Source: Mucilaginibacter paludis DSM 18603
GTDB taxonomy: Bacteria > Bacteroidota > Bacteroidia > Sphingobacteriales > Sphingobacteriaceae
Reading direction: 5' to 3'
Length of the DNA stretch: 64,000 nucleotides
NCBI RefSeq assembly: GCF_000166195.2
Contig: NZ_CM001403.1
Coordinates: 5,970,432-6,034,431 of the forward strand
This document shows, one piece after another, positions 34,816 through 43,164 of the stretch (positions are counted from its first letter, which is position 1; each line of letters opens with the position of its first letter). The notes below the pieces were generated by a model that was given only the letters and a program-made list of their open reading frames with translations, ran no database searches and was not told the origin of the DNA. Made by a program: the position numbers and the translations under genes.

Positions 34816-36135
34816 ATGAAAAAGGTCGATTTTTTAGCGTTGCTAAATGCCATGAACATTGGTGCTGATCAAATAAAGAAAATAGCAATTGATACCGGAT
34901 TTCTGATACGGAAAGGTCTTATAGAGCCTGCCGATATTTTATATGCCATTTGCTGCGCGGCCACGCATGGAACGGTTAGCTTTAATGATCTGGCGGCAAA
35001 AATAGATGCGGAAACTACTGTTTCTGTAAGTAGGCAGGCAATTGCAAAAAAGACAAGCAAAGAATCATGTGTGCTTTTTTTAAAAAAGATACTGGCCCTT
35101 GTTATTATCAGTAGAATCGGAAAGGAAGAAATCGATTCATTGCGCAGGGCAGGTAAATTTAAGCGTGTTTTAGTGCAGGACAGCACAATCATTAAGTTGC
35201 CCCTTAGGTTGTTTGGCTTTTTTTCGGGCGTCTCCAACGCCCAGTCCAGTGTTTGTAATGCCCGGATTCAGTGTGTTTACGATTTGATAACTGAAAGCTT
35301 TATTTATTTTACCATCGATTCTTATACTAAGAACGATCAGAAAGCCGCCCCCGAATTAACGATAGAAAAGGGCGACCTTGTTATTCGGGACAGGGGGTAT
35401 CTAACCCTTAAAGAAATCGAGAGGCATTGGACAGCAGAAGCGGACTGCATATACAGGCATCAGAGTAATATAGTACTTTTAGACAGCCAAACAAAAGAAA
35501 GAATTAACCTGCTCACCGAATTACAATCAAAAAAACAGCTTGATTTTGAGGTTACTTTAAATAATGAAAAAGGTACAAAAATCAGGATAGTCGCCTTGCC
35601 TGTAAGTGACGAAATTGCAAACAGGCGCAGGATGAAGGCTAAGAAAGAGGCCAAAAAGGAACCGGGTAAAGAGTGCCTGGCCCTGATGTCATGGTCCATT
35701 TTTATGACTACCATTTCCAGACAGGACGCAGATTATAACTTTCTTTTCAAAGTATATAGCCTGAGGTGGCGGATTGAAATCATATTCAAATCCTGGAAAA
35801 GTAACATGGAGTTTTCTAAGATCCATAATGTTTCGAAAAAACAACTGTCACTTATCCTTTATGCGAGATTTATCATGATCATCATTTACATCCAGTATAT
35901 CTTTTCGCCTGCCAGAATGATCATCAAAAAACATCAGAAAAGGGGCTTGAGTATGATAAAAGTAGTCCGGTATCTCATAAAAAATGCCTCTAAAATAATA
36001 CAGGTCGTTAAAGCCATAGAAAGTTATAAGGGCAAGATAGGATATCATCTAATTACTTTAGCCAGGTACTGCTCCTACGATAAAAGAGTCAGACCCAATT
36101 TTGAACAGGATTTCGATATTGCCTTTTTACCTTAG
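34816..36135 (+). CDS. IS4-family transposase of the 1667-bp element
   Basis: This 439-residue DDE transposase has its acidic residues in LVQDSTIIKLP, VIRDRGYLTL and the YREK motif YSLRWRIEIIFKSWK (Y-x2-R-x3-E-x6-K). This fits IS4, but its sequence is distant from the 1526-bp IS transposase in this window. The frame is intact and ends 13 bases before the right end of the element. Transcription probably starts in the palindromic control region shared with the AbrB-like gene. Confidence 0.92.
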   Translation: MKKVDFLALLNAMNIGADQIKKIAIDTGFLIRKGLIEPADILYAICCAATHGTVSFNDLAAKIDAETTVSVSRQAIAKKTSKESCVLFLKKILALVIISRIGKEEIDSLRRAGKFKRVLVQDSTIIKLPLRLFGFFSGVSNAQSSVCNARIQCVYDLITESFIYFTIDSYTKNDQKAAPELTIEKGDLVIRDRGYLTLKEIERHWTAEADCIYRHQSNIVLLDSQTKERINLLTELQSKKQLDFEVTLNNEKGTKIRIVALPVSDEIANRRRMKAKKEAKKEPGKECLALMSWSIFMTTISRQDADYNFLFKVYSLRWRIEIIFKSWKSNMEFSKIHNVSKKQLSLILYARFIMIIIYIQYIFSPARMIIKKHQKRGLSMIKVVRYLIKNASKIIQVVKAIESYKGKIGYHLITLARYCSYDKRVRPNFEQDFDIAFLP

Positions 36136-36148
36136 GTTGACGCATATG

Positions 36149-36187
36149 CCTACCGGGGGAGATTTAGAGGGGGCTTTGGTTTGTTTG
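36149..36187. repeat. Dispersed CCTCCCC-type repeat, right part after the IS
   Basis: CCTACCGGGGGAGATTTAGA followed by GGGGGCTT completes the repeat begun at 34401-34481. The sequence after it (TTTGGGTGTGCATGAGCGCT) recurs at 48259-48285, where it interrupts another copy of the same repeat family. Confidence 0.7.
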
Positions 36188-36230
36188 GGTGTGCATGAGC
36201 GCTACGCGGTTTATAGGGGGCTAAAACGGT

Positions 36231-36333
36231 CGTCATTGCGAGGAGGAACGACGAAGCAATCTCTAAGCTATACAGGGCAAATCTGCACGGCGGCTCTGCC
36301 TCAGTAGAGATTGCTTCGTTCCTCGCAATGACG
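36231..36333. repeat. Long inverted repeat, GTCATTGCGAGGA/CAATCTC type
   Basis: CGTCATTGCGAGGAGGAACG with GACGAAGCAATCTCTA at the left is mirrored by TAGAGATTGCTTCGTTCCTC and GCAATGACG on the right. The spacer contains GGCGGCTCTGCC. A diverged half copy is near 36798-36835. The word is common as a dispersed repeat in many bacterial genomes. Function unknown. Confidence 0.75.
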
Positions 36334-36507
36334 CTTGGATATGTGATGTAATTGCGCTGATAGTCAGTGTGCTTAAACGATCGTCATTGAGGATTTTAAC
36401 ACCGCGGTGTGTGAAGGGGGAAATGACAACGGATGCCGCTTGCAGAGGCCACCACACCGTGCTTCGACAGGCTCAGCATGACACCCTTTTTTTATGCGCG
36501 CAAACTG

Positions 36508-36806
36508 TCATCCTGGGTATCCGATCCGGACAGCCGGAAAAAAAATAGGGATGACGTTTGAACCTTGTAGATTGTTAGGTGCAGAAAGAAAGTGCGCAAA
36601 AGCCAGACTGCACGCCGGGCCGGGAGCTGGCCTGTGGGCGGAAGGATCGGGCAGTCTTGACTTTTTGGTTACTTTTGTGTCAAGACAAAAGTAACAGCCC
36701 TTCACGCGGCGATTGAGCGTGCCGATGATCAAAATTGAGAATACTGATTATTAGAGCAAAAATAGACGCACTGATAATCAGTATCTTAACAGCGCGTCAT
36801 TATAGG
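36508..36806 (-). repeat. Long dispersed intergenic repeat, inverted copy
   Basis: This is the reverse-orientation partner of 30222-30575. The two flank cobA, the MoeB-like, MOSC and MoaCB genes and the IS, forming a 6-kb interval between inverted repeats. Similarity is block-like with small indels, so it is old. Confidence 0.8.
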
Positions 36807-36876
36807 GAGTAACGACGAAGCAATCTTTAAGCTATACAGAGCGAAGCTGCATAACCGCCCTGCTTACGCAAAAAAA

Positions 36877-38088
36877 ATGATGCCTGTTAAACAAATTACC
36901 ACTATGCTCAACTACATACAAGCTCAACAACTCATCACCTCCTTATCCCGGTCTTTCGGTACGGAGTACATCAGCCTGGACGATGCCGATGGCCGCGTGC
37001 TGGCCGAAGACGTAGCGGCCGACCGTGATTACCCGCCTTTTAACCGTGCCACCATGGATGGTTACGCCATTAGTACTGCGGATTGGGAAAGCGGCACCCG
37101 CGCGTTTAAGGTGCAGCAGGTAATTTACGCTGGCCAGGTAGGCGAGGCTGGCCTGCAAGCCGGCTATTGCTATAAAATAATGACGGGCGCGCCGGTGCCG
37201 CTATCGGCAAACGCGGTTATCCGCCGCGAAGATGCCACGCAGGTTGATGGCAACGTGAGCTTTAGTTTGGAAACTATGCGGCCTTATCAAAACATAGCCC
37301 GCCAGGGCGAAGATATAAAGGCTGGCACCGGTATTTTAAGCGCCAATACGCTTTGCACACCTGCCGTGGTAAGTTTGCTGGCCACATTGGGCAGGCACCG
37401 TGTTATGGTGGCCAGCTTACCCAAAGTGGCCCTGTTTACTACCGGCGATGAGGTGGTGGAGGTTTCGGCAGCCATTAAGCCTCACCAGATCCGCAATAGC
37501 AACGAATACCTGTTGCAGAGTTTGCTAAAAAAATGGCTGATTAAACCTGCCGTTTGCAACCATGTTATTGATGATAAGCAGCACCTGGCCGAAACGTTAA
37601 AAACGGTATTGGGTTTTGATATCATCATTACCTGCGGTGGCGTATCTGCCGGTGATGCCGATTATCTGCCCGAGGTGTTGGAGGGCCTCGGCGTTAAAAA
37701 ACTTTTTCATAAGCTATCCATCAGGCCGGGTAAACCTATCTGGTGCGGGCAGCTGCCCATGGGCGGCTTGGTTTTTGCTTTGCCGGGTAACCCATTCTCG
37801 TGCATGGTTACCTTTAAGTTGTTTATTGAAGCTTATTTATCGGTGTGCTTTGGTTTGGGGATGCCCCGTATTTTAACCTTGCCTTTTAACGGCAAACGCA
37901 AACGGAGTAGTGGCTTTGATGAGTTTTTTCCGGTTAGTATTTCGGGCGAGCCTATTGCCGTAAACCTTATACCCATCAATACCTCGGGCGATATCCGTTT
38001 GGGTTTAAATGCCGATGCACTGGCCTTGCAACCCTGCGATGCGGATGAGCTGAACGATGGCGACAGCGTAAGCTATTTGTTGTTTTAA
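36877..38088 (+). CDS. moeA: Molybdopterin molybdenumtransferase MoeA
   Basis: This 403-residue enzyme inserts molybdate into adenylylated molybdopterin. MoeA hallmarks are DRDYPPFNRATMDGYA (about 50-65), TGAPVPLSANAVIRREDA (about 106-123), FTTGDEVVE, CGGVSAGDADYLPE and PGNPFSCMVTF. All domains of the family are covered. An ATG at 36880 or 36904 could also serve as the start. It follows the Moco genes but is separated from them by the IS and by repeats, so it probably has its own promoter. Confidence 0.95.
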   Translation: MMPVKQITTMLNYIQAQQLITSLSRSFGTEYISLDDADGRVLAEDVAADRDYPPFNRATMDGYAISTADWESGTRAFKVQQVIYAGQVGEAGLQAGYCYKIMTGAPVPLSANAVIRREDATQVDGNVSFSLETMRPYQNIARQGEDIKAGTGILSANTLCTPAVVSLLATLGRHRVMVASLPKVALFTTGDEVVEVSAAIKPHQIRNSNEYLLQSLLKKWLIKPAVCNHVIDDKQHLAETLKTVLGFDIIITCGGVSAGDADYLPEVLEGLGVKKLFHKLSIRPGKPIWCGQLPMGGLVFALPGNPFSCMVTFKLFIEAYLSVCFGLGMPRILTLPFNGKRKRSSGFDEFFPVSISGEPIAVNLIPINTSGDIRLGLNADALALQPCDADELNDGDSVSYLLF

Positions 38089-38210
38089 ACGGATTTGCGT
38101 TAGGGATGGCAGCGGATACTGGCCCTGTGGCTAAGGCCTGCGCAGTATAAGCGGAGAGCCCGGCCCGACGGAGGAGGGAAACGCCCACCCTATTAAGTTA
38201 GGGTATTTTG

Positions 38211-38268
38211 CACGCCAAGACGCTAAGGCGCAAAGTTTTTATGTTTTGTTTCTTAGCGTATTGGCGTG
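38211..38268. repeat. 17-bp inverted repeat, CACGCCAAGACGCTAAG type
   Basis: CACGCCAAGACGCTAAG (38211-38227) pairs with CTTAGCGTATTGGCGTG (38252-38268) at 16 of 17 bases. A T-rich stretch is in the loop, not after the stem. It lies between convergent moeA and the small lipoprotein gene. The same word is a familiar dispersed repeat in many bacteria. A small second hairpin (CCCTATTAAGTTAGGG) lies just before it. Confidence 0.65.
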
Positions 38269-38295
38269 GTTCTTTTAACGCGCCGTCTGTCTGTT

Positions 38296-38679
38296 TTAAT
38301 TGCAGTCGGTATGTGATGCGCTCATTACCATTCCTTCGGCATTGGTGGATAGGGTTAGTGCGCCCGGCCCGTCGTCGCTGCCGTTTTCGGTCCGCACGAT
38401 GTAGCTGGTATGCGGCTGCAGGATGATTTCGTATCCGGGCTGACTTTCGCCGTCGATACTGATTTGATAATCTGGGTTGGGTTTGCCTATGCGGATAGGT
38501 TTGTTAGCCGCCTTGCTTTTAACAACAATTGTGTTGGTAGGCGTTTCGATATCAATTTCGGCGATGTGGCCGCTACAGGCAACGATAGCCTGGCTTTTGA
38601 TATCGAAATATAACCTGCCGCTATTGGCGCACGAGCAGAGCAATAAGCAACTGATGGCCGCAATAAATAGGTGTTTCAT
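38296..38679 (-). CDS. Small hypothetical lipoprotein
   Basis: This 127-residue protein starts at the ATG at 38679 (MKHLFIAAISCLLLCSC). The lipobox LLLCSC gives Cys at about residue 17. The rest is beta-rich and has two further cysteines (VACSG near residue 35 and HTDCN at the end). I recognise no family. It follows the Nramp-UspA gene on the minus strand, 22 bases downstream of its stop, and may be co-transcribed with it. Confidence 0.65.
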   Translation of the reverse strand: MKHLFIAAISCLLLCSCANSGRLYFDIKSQAIVACSGHIAEIDIETPTNTIVVKSKAANKPIRIGKPNPDYQISIDGESQPGYEIILQPHTSYIVRTENGSDDGPGALTLSTNAEGMVMSASHTDCN

Positions 38680-38700
38680 CATGTGTTATACCTATACGTT

Positions 38701-40584
38701 TTAGGCCCCTGGTTTTACAATTAATATGGGGATGTTAACCCGGTGGCGCACCTTATCAACCGTGGTGCCGAAGATGAGATCTTTTAAAGCCTTGTGGCCG
38801 TGAGCGCCCATTACCAAAAAGTCTATCTGGTCGTTTTTTACAATTTGCGTTATGGCGGTTGCTGCGGGGCCGTAGCCTATTTGTGCGTGTGCATGGTAGC
38901 CCAGGGTGTTGAGGGTGCTTACATACTTGTCCAGGTTTTCTTTATCGCTTAGTGTTTCGTGGTCAAGCACTTCGGTGCCATGATAGTTGGCTGCGGCGGT
39001 TTCAACAATGTGGATGAGCGTGTACTCGGCGTTTTTACCGCCTTGCATCAGTCCGTGACGGATGGAATCGCGATCGTTGTTTGAAAAATCGATGGTGATG
39101 CCGATGTGGCTGTATGTGGTAGCGGCCAGATCGGTAATGGCTGTGGCAAGGCCATGCGGTACGCGGGCGGGCAATTCGTGGCGCCTTAAAATAAGCGGTT
39201 TAAAAAACACATACAGCAGCAGCACCAGGATGGCCAAAGTTAAGGGTATAACGATGGCGTATATCCAGCCCTGGGCGGCGGGGTATTGGTTAATCCAGTC
39301 GATAATTTGGCCTACCACCAACTTGATGTTGAGCACCACAATAAGGGCGGCGCTTGTCCAGGCCAGTATTTTTACTTTTAAGCCGATGGCAAATTTACCC
39401 ATACGCTCCTTATCGGATGTAAAGTGGATGAGCGGGATAACGGCAAAGCCGAGTTGCAGGCTCAATACCACCTGGCTTAAAATAATGAGGCTGCCGAGGG
39501 CTTCGTCGCCAAAGTACACAATGGTGAGTACGGCGGGTAAAATGGCCAGCAGGCGCGTTAACAGACGGCGCAGCCAGGGTTGGATACGCAGGTTAATATG
39601 CCCTTCCATAATAATTTGCCCGGCAAGGGTACCGGTAATGGTAGAGCTTTGGCCGGAGGCGATTAGGGCGATGGCGAACAGGGCAGGGGCAAGAGAACCA
39701 AAAATATGTTCGAGGAGTTTATAGGCATCCTGTATTTCGGCAATTTTAAAATAGCCGTTGCGGAAAAAGGCGCTGGCAGCCAAAATAAGGATGGCGGCGT
39801 TTACTAAAAATGCCAGGTTTAGGGCGATGGCAGTATCCATAAAATTAAAGCGAATGGCGGCTTTAATACCCTCGTGGCTACGGTCGATTTTGCGGGTTTG
39901 CACCAGCGACGAGTGCAGGTATAAATTATGCGGCATAACCGTGGCGCCGATAATACCGATGGCTATGTACAGGGCGCTTCCGCTTAAATTGCCGGGGATA
40001 AAGCCTTTGGCCACCTCGGCAAAATCGGGCTTAACGATAAACATCTCTACCAGGAAAGAGAGGCCGATGATAAATATCATGGATATGATAAACCCTTCCA
40101 GTTTGCGCATGCCCTTGTTCATTAAAAACAGGAGCAGCACGGTATCGCTTATGGTGAGCGATACACCCCAGAGCAAGGGCAGGTGAAACAGCAGCTGCAG
40201 GCCTATGGCCATACCTATAATTTCGGCCAGGTCGCAGGCTATAATGGCTATCTGCGCTAAAATATAAAGGCAAAAGTTAACAAAGCGGTTGTAGGTATTT
40301 TTTGAGGCCTGGGCCAGATCAAGCCCGCGCACAATGCCCAGGCGCGTGCTTAACGATTGCAGCAATAAGGCAATGAGGTTGGATAGAAACAAGATCCAGA
40401 TGAGCTTGTAACCAAACTCGCTCCCGCCGGCTAAATCGGTGGCCCAGTTACCGGGGTCCATATAGCCTACACTTACCAAATAAGCGGGGCCTAAAAAAGC
40501 CATTATTTTTTTCCAGCCCAGTTTTCCCTGGGTATCAACCGAGCCATGTACGTTGGCGAGCGATTCGCCGTGTTTTTCAGTCAT
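38701..40584 (-). CDS. Nramp-family divalent metal transporter fused to a UspA domain
   Basis: This 627-residue protein has at residues 1-450 an Nramp Mn2+/Fe2+:H+ symporter with eleven or so TM helices. TM1 has the metal-binding motif DPGN (43-46, MDPGNWATD) and TM6 has MPHN (217-220), the manganese-type pair. From about residue 470 a cytoplasmic universal-stress domain follows, with its nucleotide motif VMGAHGHKALKDLIFGTTVDKV near the C-terminus. MntR-type regulation is expected: the regulator gene overlaps the start by eight bases and a palindrome lies upstream at 41254. The Usp domain might gate transport. Confidence 0.9.
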   Translation of the reverse strand: MTEKHGESLANVHGSVDTQGKLGWKKIMAFLGPAYLVSVGYMDPGNWATDLAGGSEFGYKLIWILFLSNLIALLLQSLSTRLGIVRGLDLAQASKNTYNRFVNFCLYILAQIAIIACDLAEIIGMAIGLQLLFHLPLLWGVSLTISDTVLLLFLMNKGMRKLEGFIISMIFIIGLSFLVEMFIVKPDFAEVAKGFIPGNLSGSALYIAIGIIGATVMPHNLYLHSSLVQTRKIDRSHEGIKAAIRFNFMDTAIALNLAFLVNAAILILAASAFFRNGYFKIAEIQDAYKLLEHIFGSLAPALFAIALIASGQSSTITGTLAGQIIMEGHINLRIQPWLRRLLTRLLAILPAVLTIVYFGDEALGSLIILSQVVLSLQLGFAVIPLIHFTSDKERMGKFAIGLKVKILAWTSAALIVVLNIKLVVGQIIDWINQYPAAQGWIYAIVIPLTLAILVLLLYVFFKPLILRRHELPARVPHGLATAITDLAATTYSHIGITIDFSNNDRDSIRHGLMQGGKNAEYTLIHIVETAAANYHGTEVLDHETLSDKENLDKYVSTLNTLGYHAHAQIGYGPAATAITQIVKNDQIDFLVMGAHGHKALKDLIFGTTVDKVRHRVNIPILIVKPGA

Positions 40585-41236
40585 ATTTTACCAGTATATT
40601 TTTAGCCACATCCCTGCTGATGTTCACTGTTTCGTTATCGTTTAATTTGAGTTGGACCGATTGATCGTAAGCCGCAATGTCGGTCACGGTGATTTTATTA
40701 CCAATGATGAGCCTCATTTTTTCGAGATATTGCAAAAATTGAGGTAAATGCTCGCGCACGCCCATAATAATGCCTCCGTCGTTAACCAAAAGGGTTGATA
40801 CCGGTTTTAACTCGTTGATATTAAAGCGCCCGTTAACATCGGGTATGGGGTCGCCATGCGGATCGTATTTGGGGAAGCCTAAAAACTTATCCAGCCGCTC
40901 AATTAATTCGGCCGATTTAATATGTTCCAGTTCTTCGGCCAGTTCGTGTACTTCGTCCCACTTAAACTGCAATTTTTCAACCAGAAAAAATTCCCACAGG
41001 CGGTGCTTGCGTACAATTTTAATGGCTATGGTTTTACCCTCGGCGGTTAAACTTACCCCCTGGTAACGCTCGTAGTTAATGAGTTTTTTTTCGGCCAGTT
41101 TTTTAAGCATATCTGTTACCGAGGCCGCCTTGGTGCTCATGGCTGCAGCTATGCTGTTTGTAGTTACGCTTTTATCATTGGTTAACGATAAATGATAAAT
41201 GGCTTTCAAGTAGTTCTCTTCGGTATACGAGTTCAT
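40577..41236 (-). CDS. mntR: DtxR/MntR-family metal-dependent regulator
   Basis: This 219-residue iron/manganese-dependent repressor has an N-terminal winged helix (YTEENYLKAIYHLSL; TSIAAAMSTKAASVTDMLKKL) and a metal-binding/dimerisation domain to about 140, with conserved-looking metal-region residues in HRLWEFFLVEKL and HELAEELEHI. A C-terminal FeoA/SH3-like domain covers about 150-219. It overlaps the Nramp gene by eight bases. The perfect palindrome at 41254-41277 just upstream suits autoregulation of both genes by metal. Confidence 0.9.
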   Translation of the reverse strand: MNSYTEENYLKAIYHLSLTNDKSVTTNSIAAAMSTKAASVTDMLKKLAEKKLINYERYQGVSLTAEGKTIAIKIVRKHRLWEFFLVEKLQFKWDEVHELAEELEHIKSAELIERLDKFLGFPKYDPHGDPIPDVNGRFNINELKPVSTLLVNDGGIIMGVREHLPQFLQYLEKMRLIIGNKITVTDIAAYDQSVQLKLNDNETVNISRDVAKNILVKYD

Positions 41237-41253
41237 TTAAACAAATCTAATCA

Positions 41254-41277
41254 TAAATTTAGACAAGTCTAAATTTA
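41254..41277. promoter_or_regulatory. MntR-type operator palindrome
   Basis: TAAATTTAGAC and GTCTAAATTTA are exact reverse complements around AA (24 bp in all), 17 bases before the mntR start on the minus strand. Size and AT-rich composition with a GAC/GTC core fit DtxR/MntR boxes. Repressor binding here would shut off mntR and the Nramp gene when metal is plentiful. Confidence 0.7.
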
Positions 41278-41363
41278 TTTACAATAAAGAATTTATATTG
41301 CCATAACATCAATTTGAAAAAATATTATTTTGTTTGGGTGGAAAATTTATATTTGTAACCATT

Positions 41364-41834
41364 ATGGCTACGGAAATAGATAAAATAGACCTACAAATTT
41401 TAAAGATTCTCCAGGAAAACGGGAGGATAACCAATTTACAACTTTCAAGCGAAATAGGGCTTTCGCCCGCACCTACATTAGAACGTGTGCGTAAGCTTGA
41501 AAACGCTGAATATATTAAAAGCTACCATGCCCTGGTTGACGAGGAAAAGCTGGGCCTTGGCATTAAAACATTTATACAGGTATCGCTGGATTTTCATAAA
41601 AACAATACCATACAGGTTTTTGTGGACGAGATTAAGGCCATTAAAGAAGTAACCGAATGCCACCACGTAACCGGGCAGTGCGATTTTTTGTTGAAGGTTT
41701 ATGTTAGGGATATTAAAGCCTATGAGCAATTGATTATGGACAAGATCAGCAAGATAACCGTAGTTAAAACCTTCCAAACGATGATGATCATGTCTACCAG
41801 TAAGAAGGAACCTACCGTACCTTTGGAGTATTGA
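41364..41834 (+). CDS. Lrp/AsnC-family transcriptional regulator
   Basis: This 156-residue protein starts at the ATG at 41364 (MATEIDKIDLQILKILQENGR). The N-terminal helix-turn-helix has TNLQLSSEIGLSPAPTLERVRKLE. The C-terminal RAM domain has VTECHHVTGQCDFLLKVYVRD, the amino-acid-binding fold. The target genes are not evident; it sits alone between the metal genes and a peptidase gene. A TATATTTG element (41348-41355) lies right before the ATG and could be its -7 box. Confidence 0.9.
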   Translation: MATEIDKIDLQILKILQENGRITNLQLSSEIGLSPAPTLERVRKLENAEYIKSYHALVDEEKLGLGIKTFIQVSLDFHKNNTIQVFVDEIKAIKEVTECHHVTGQCDFLLKVYVRDIKAYEQLIMDKISKITVVKTFQTMMIMSTSKKEPTVPLEY

Positions 41835-41860
41835 TAGCCACATCATCCCCAAAAACCATG

Positions 41861-41907
41861 GCGGCTGGTAAGCCATAACACTTGCTTACCAGCCGCATTT
41901 AATTTTT
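41861..41907. terminator. Bidirectional terminator
   Basis: GCGGCTGGTAAGC (41861-41873) and GCTTACCAGCCGC (41884-41896) are exact complements. ATTTAATTTTT follows on the plus strand and CATGGTTTTT on the minus strand. It serves the convergent Lrp gene and M14 peptidase gene. Confidence 0.85.
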
Positions 41908-41912
41908 GAGGG

Positions 41913-43091
41913 TTATACCATTACGCCCTGATCCATAACCAATATATTTCCCTGGGTGTCCACTATTTTTAAGGTAGGCTTTTCGCCAATAGATAAGCTT
42001 GTGGCCATGGCCCATCCGTCGGCATCAAACACATCGTAAGCATTCCAGGTGGATAGATCGCCAAAATCGGCTACGGTGTAAATTTTTTTGTGCTTGTGGT
42101 GCTCTAAATCAATTATTTCGGTATAATTTAAACCAATGTCGGCAGTGAAATTGCTGTCGTCGTTATTGATTTGGCAGTTTTTAATCAGCAGGTGAAAAAG
42201 CTCCTTATGGTTAAACGGTATTTGATGGTATTGGCTCAATTGCTGTTTGGCATATTGTTGTGTGCTGATCTGGTTGAGGGCATATAACAGAATATCGAAA
42301 GTAAGCTTGCGGGCGTATTGTTTTTCAAAGTCGCCGGGGTAGCCGCCAGCTTCAATTAAAACGGTTGATGTGCCGAGCCTTTGAAAATTATCACCGAAAG
42401 CACGGGCCTCATATTCTTCGCTCCAGCGGCCTATGCAGCCGGGAATCTGCTTTTTAAAAACCTGATAGATACCCGCTGTGAGCAGCATAGCCTTCAAACG
42501 GCCAGGTGTGATACTGGCCTCATCATCTGCCGGAGGCGCAAGTAAGGAGATGGTAGCCGGTTTTTTACTCCCGCTTACCGACCATAAAGTATCCTGATCG
42601 TGCATGTTAAAACCAAATTCGGGTTGAATATTTTGTTGCAGGCCAGCTAAAAGCCGGGCTTCGGTAGATTGTTGTTTTAAAAAATCGCGATTGATATCGA
42701 TACCCTGCGCATTGCGTCGTTGGTGTACCTCGGCTCCGTCGGGGTTAAGCATAGGTATAAAGTGCAGGGTGCAATTGTCTAATATCCGTTTTCTGAAGGC
42801 GTTATGCTGATCATCAGCTGCAAAAAAGTTAAACAGATCAAAAAAAGCCAGCGTGCCGGTTGGCTCGTCGCCATGCATCTGGCTCCACAACATCACCTGT
42901 ATTTTACCTGTGCCAATGGTTAACTGATAAATTTCCCGTTGTTGTACCGAACTGCCCAATTGCCTTACCTTAAAACAGGCCTGTGATTGTATGTGGCCTA
43001 TTTTTGATTTCAGTATTTGGTGTTTAATAAAACGATTGGTAAACAAAGACTCGCGGTAGGCATCGTGTTCCATATGGATTTCAGAATTCAT
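41913..43091 (-). CDS. M14-family zinc carboxypeptidase
   Basis: This 392-residue protein starts at the ATG at 43091 (MNSEIHMEHDAY). An in-frame extension to 43229 runs into a repeat element and is rejected. The zinc ligands are H73 and E76 (SQMHGDEPTG), with the third His in FGFNMHDQ, and the catalytic Glu is in STVLIEAGGYPGDF. Asn-Arg substrate contacts (GIDINRDF) are present. No signal peptide is visible at this start, so it may be cytoplasmic. It might act on cell-wall or dietary peptides, but the substrate is unknown. Confidence 0.88.
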   Translation of the reverse strand: MNSEIHMEHDAYRESLFTNRFIKHQILKSKIGHIQSQACFKVRQLGSSVQQREIYQLTIGTGKIQVMLWSQMHGDEPTGTLAFFDLFNFFAADDQHNAFRKRILDNCTLHFIPMLNPDGAEVHQRRNAQGIDINRDFLKQQSTEARLLAGLQQNIQPEFGFNMHDQDTLWSVSGSKKPATISLLAPPADDEASITPGRLKAMLLTAGIYQVFKKQIPGCIGRWSEEYEARAFGDNFQRLGTSTVLIEAGGYPGDFEKQYARKLTFDILLYALNQISTQQYAKQQLSQYHQIPFNHKELFHLLIKNCQINNDDSNFTADIGLNYTEIIDLEHHKHKKIYTVADFGDLSTWNAYDVFDADGWAMATSLSIGEKPTLKIVDTQGNILVMDQGVMV

Positions 43092-43164
43092 GAGTTGGCT
43101 TGAGGGATAAAACCGGCAAGATACATATGTGCCGTGTTTAAAGTAAATTAAAAATAAAAAAAGG

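Larger units (their letters stand above)
34482..36148 (+). mobile_element. IS4-family insertion sequence with passenger gene (1667 bp)
   Basis: The terminal inverted repeats CATATGCGTCAACCTAA are exact at both ends. The target duplication is 9 bp, CCTACCGGG (34473-34481 and 36149-36157). It carries a plus-strand transposase and a minus-strand AbrB-like gene that share a 74-base divergent control region with perfect palindromes. It is unrelated in sequence to the 1526-bp IS apart from the CATA...GCGTCAA-like ends. It inserted in a dispersed repeat between moaCB and moeA. Confidence 0.95.

Noticed and set aside
36494..36694. Open frame of 66 codons on the plus strand in the inverted repeat copy
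   Set aside because: The frame is not conserved between the two repeat copies. Blocks of similarity match at DNA level with length changes that are not multiples of three.
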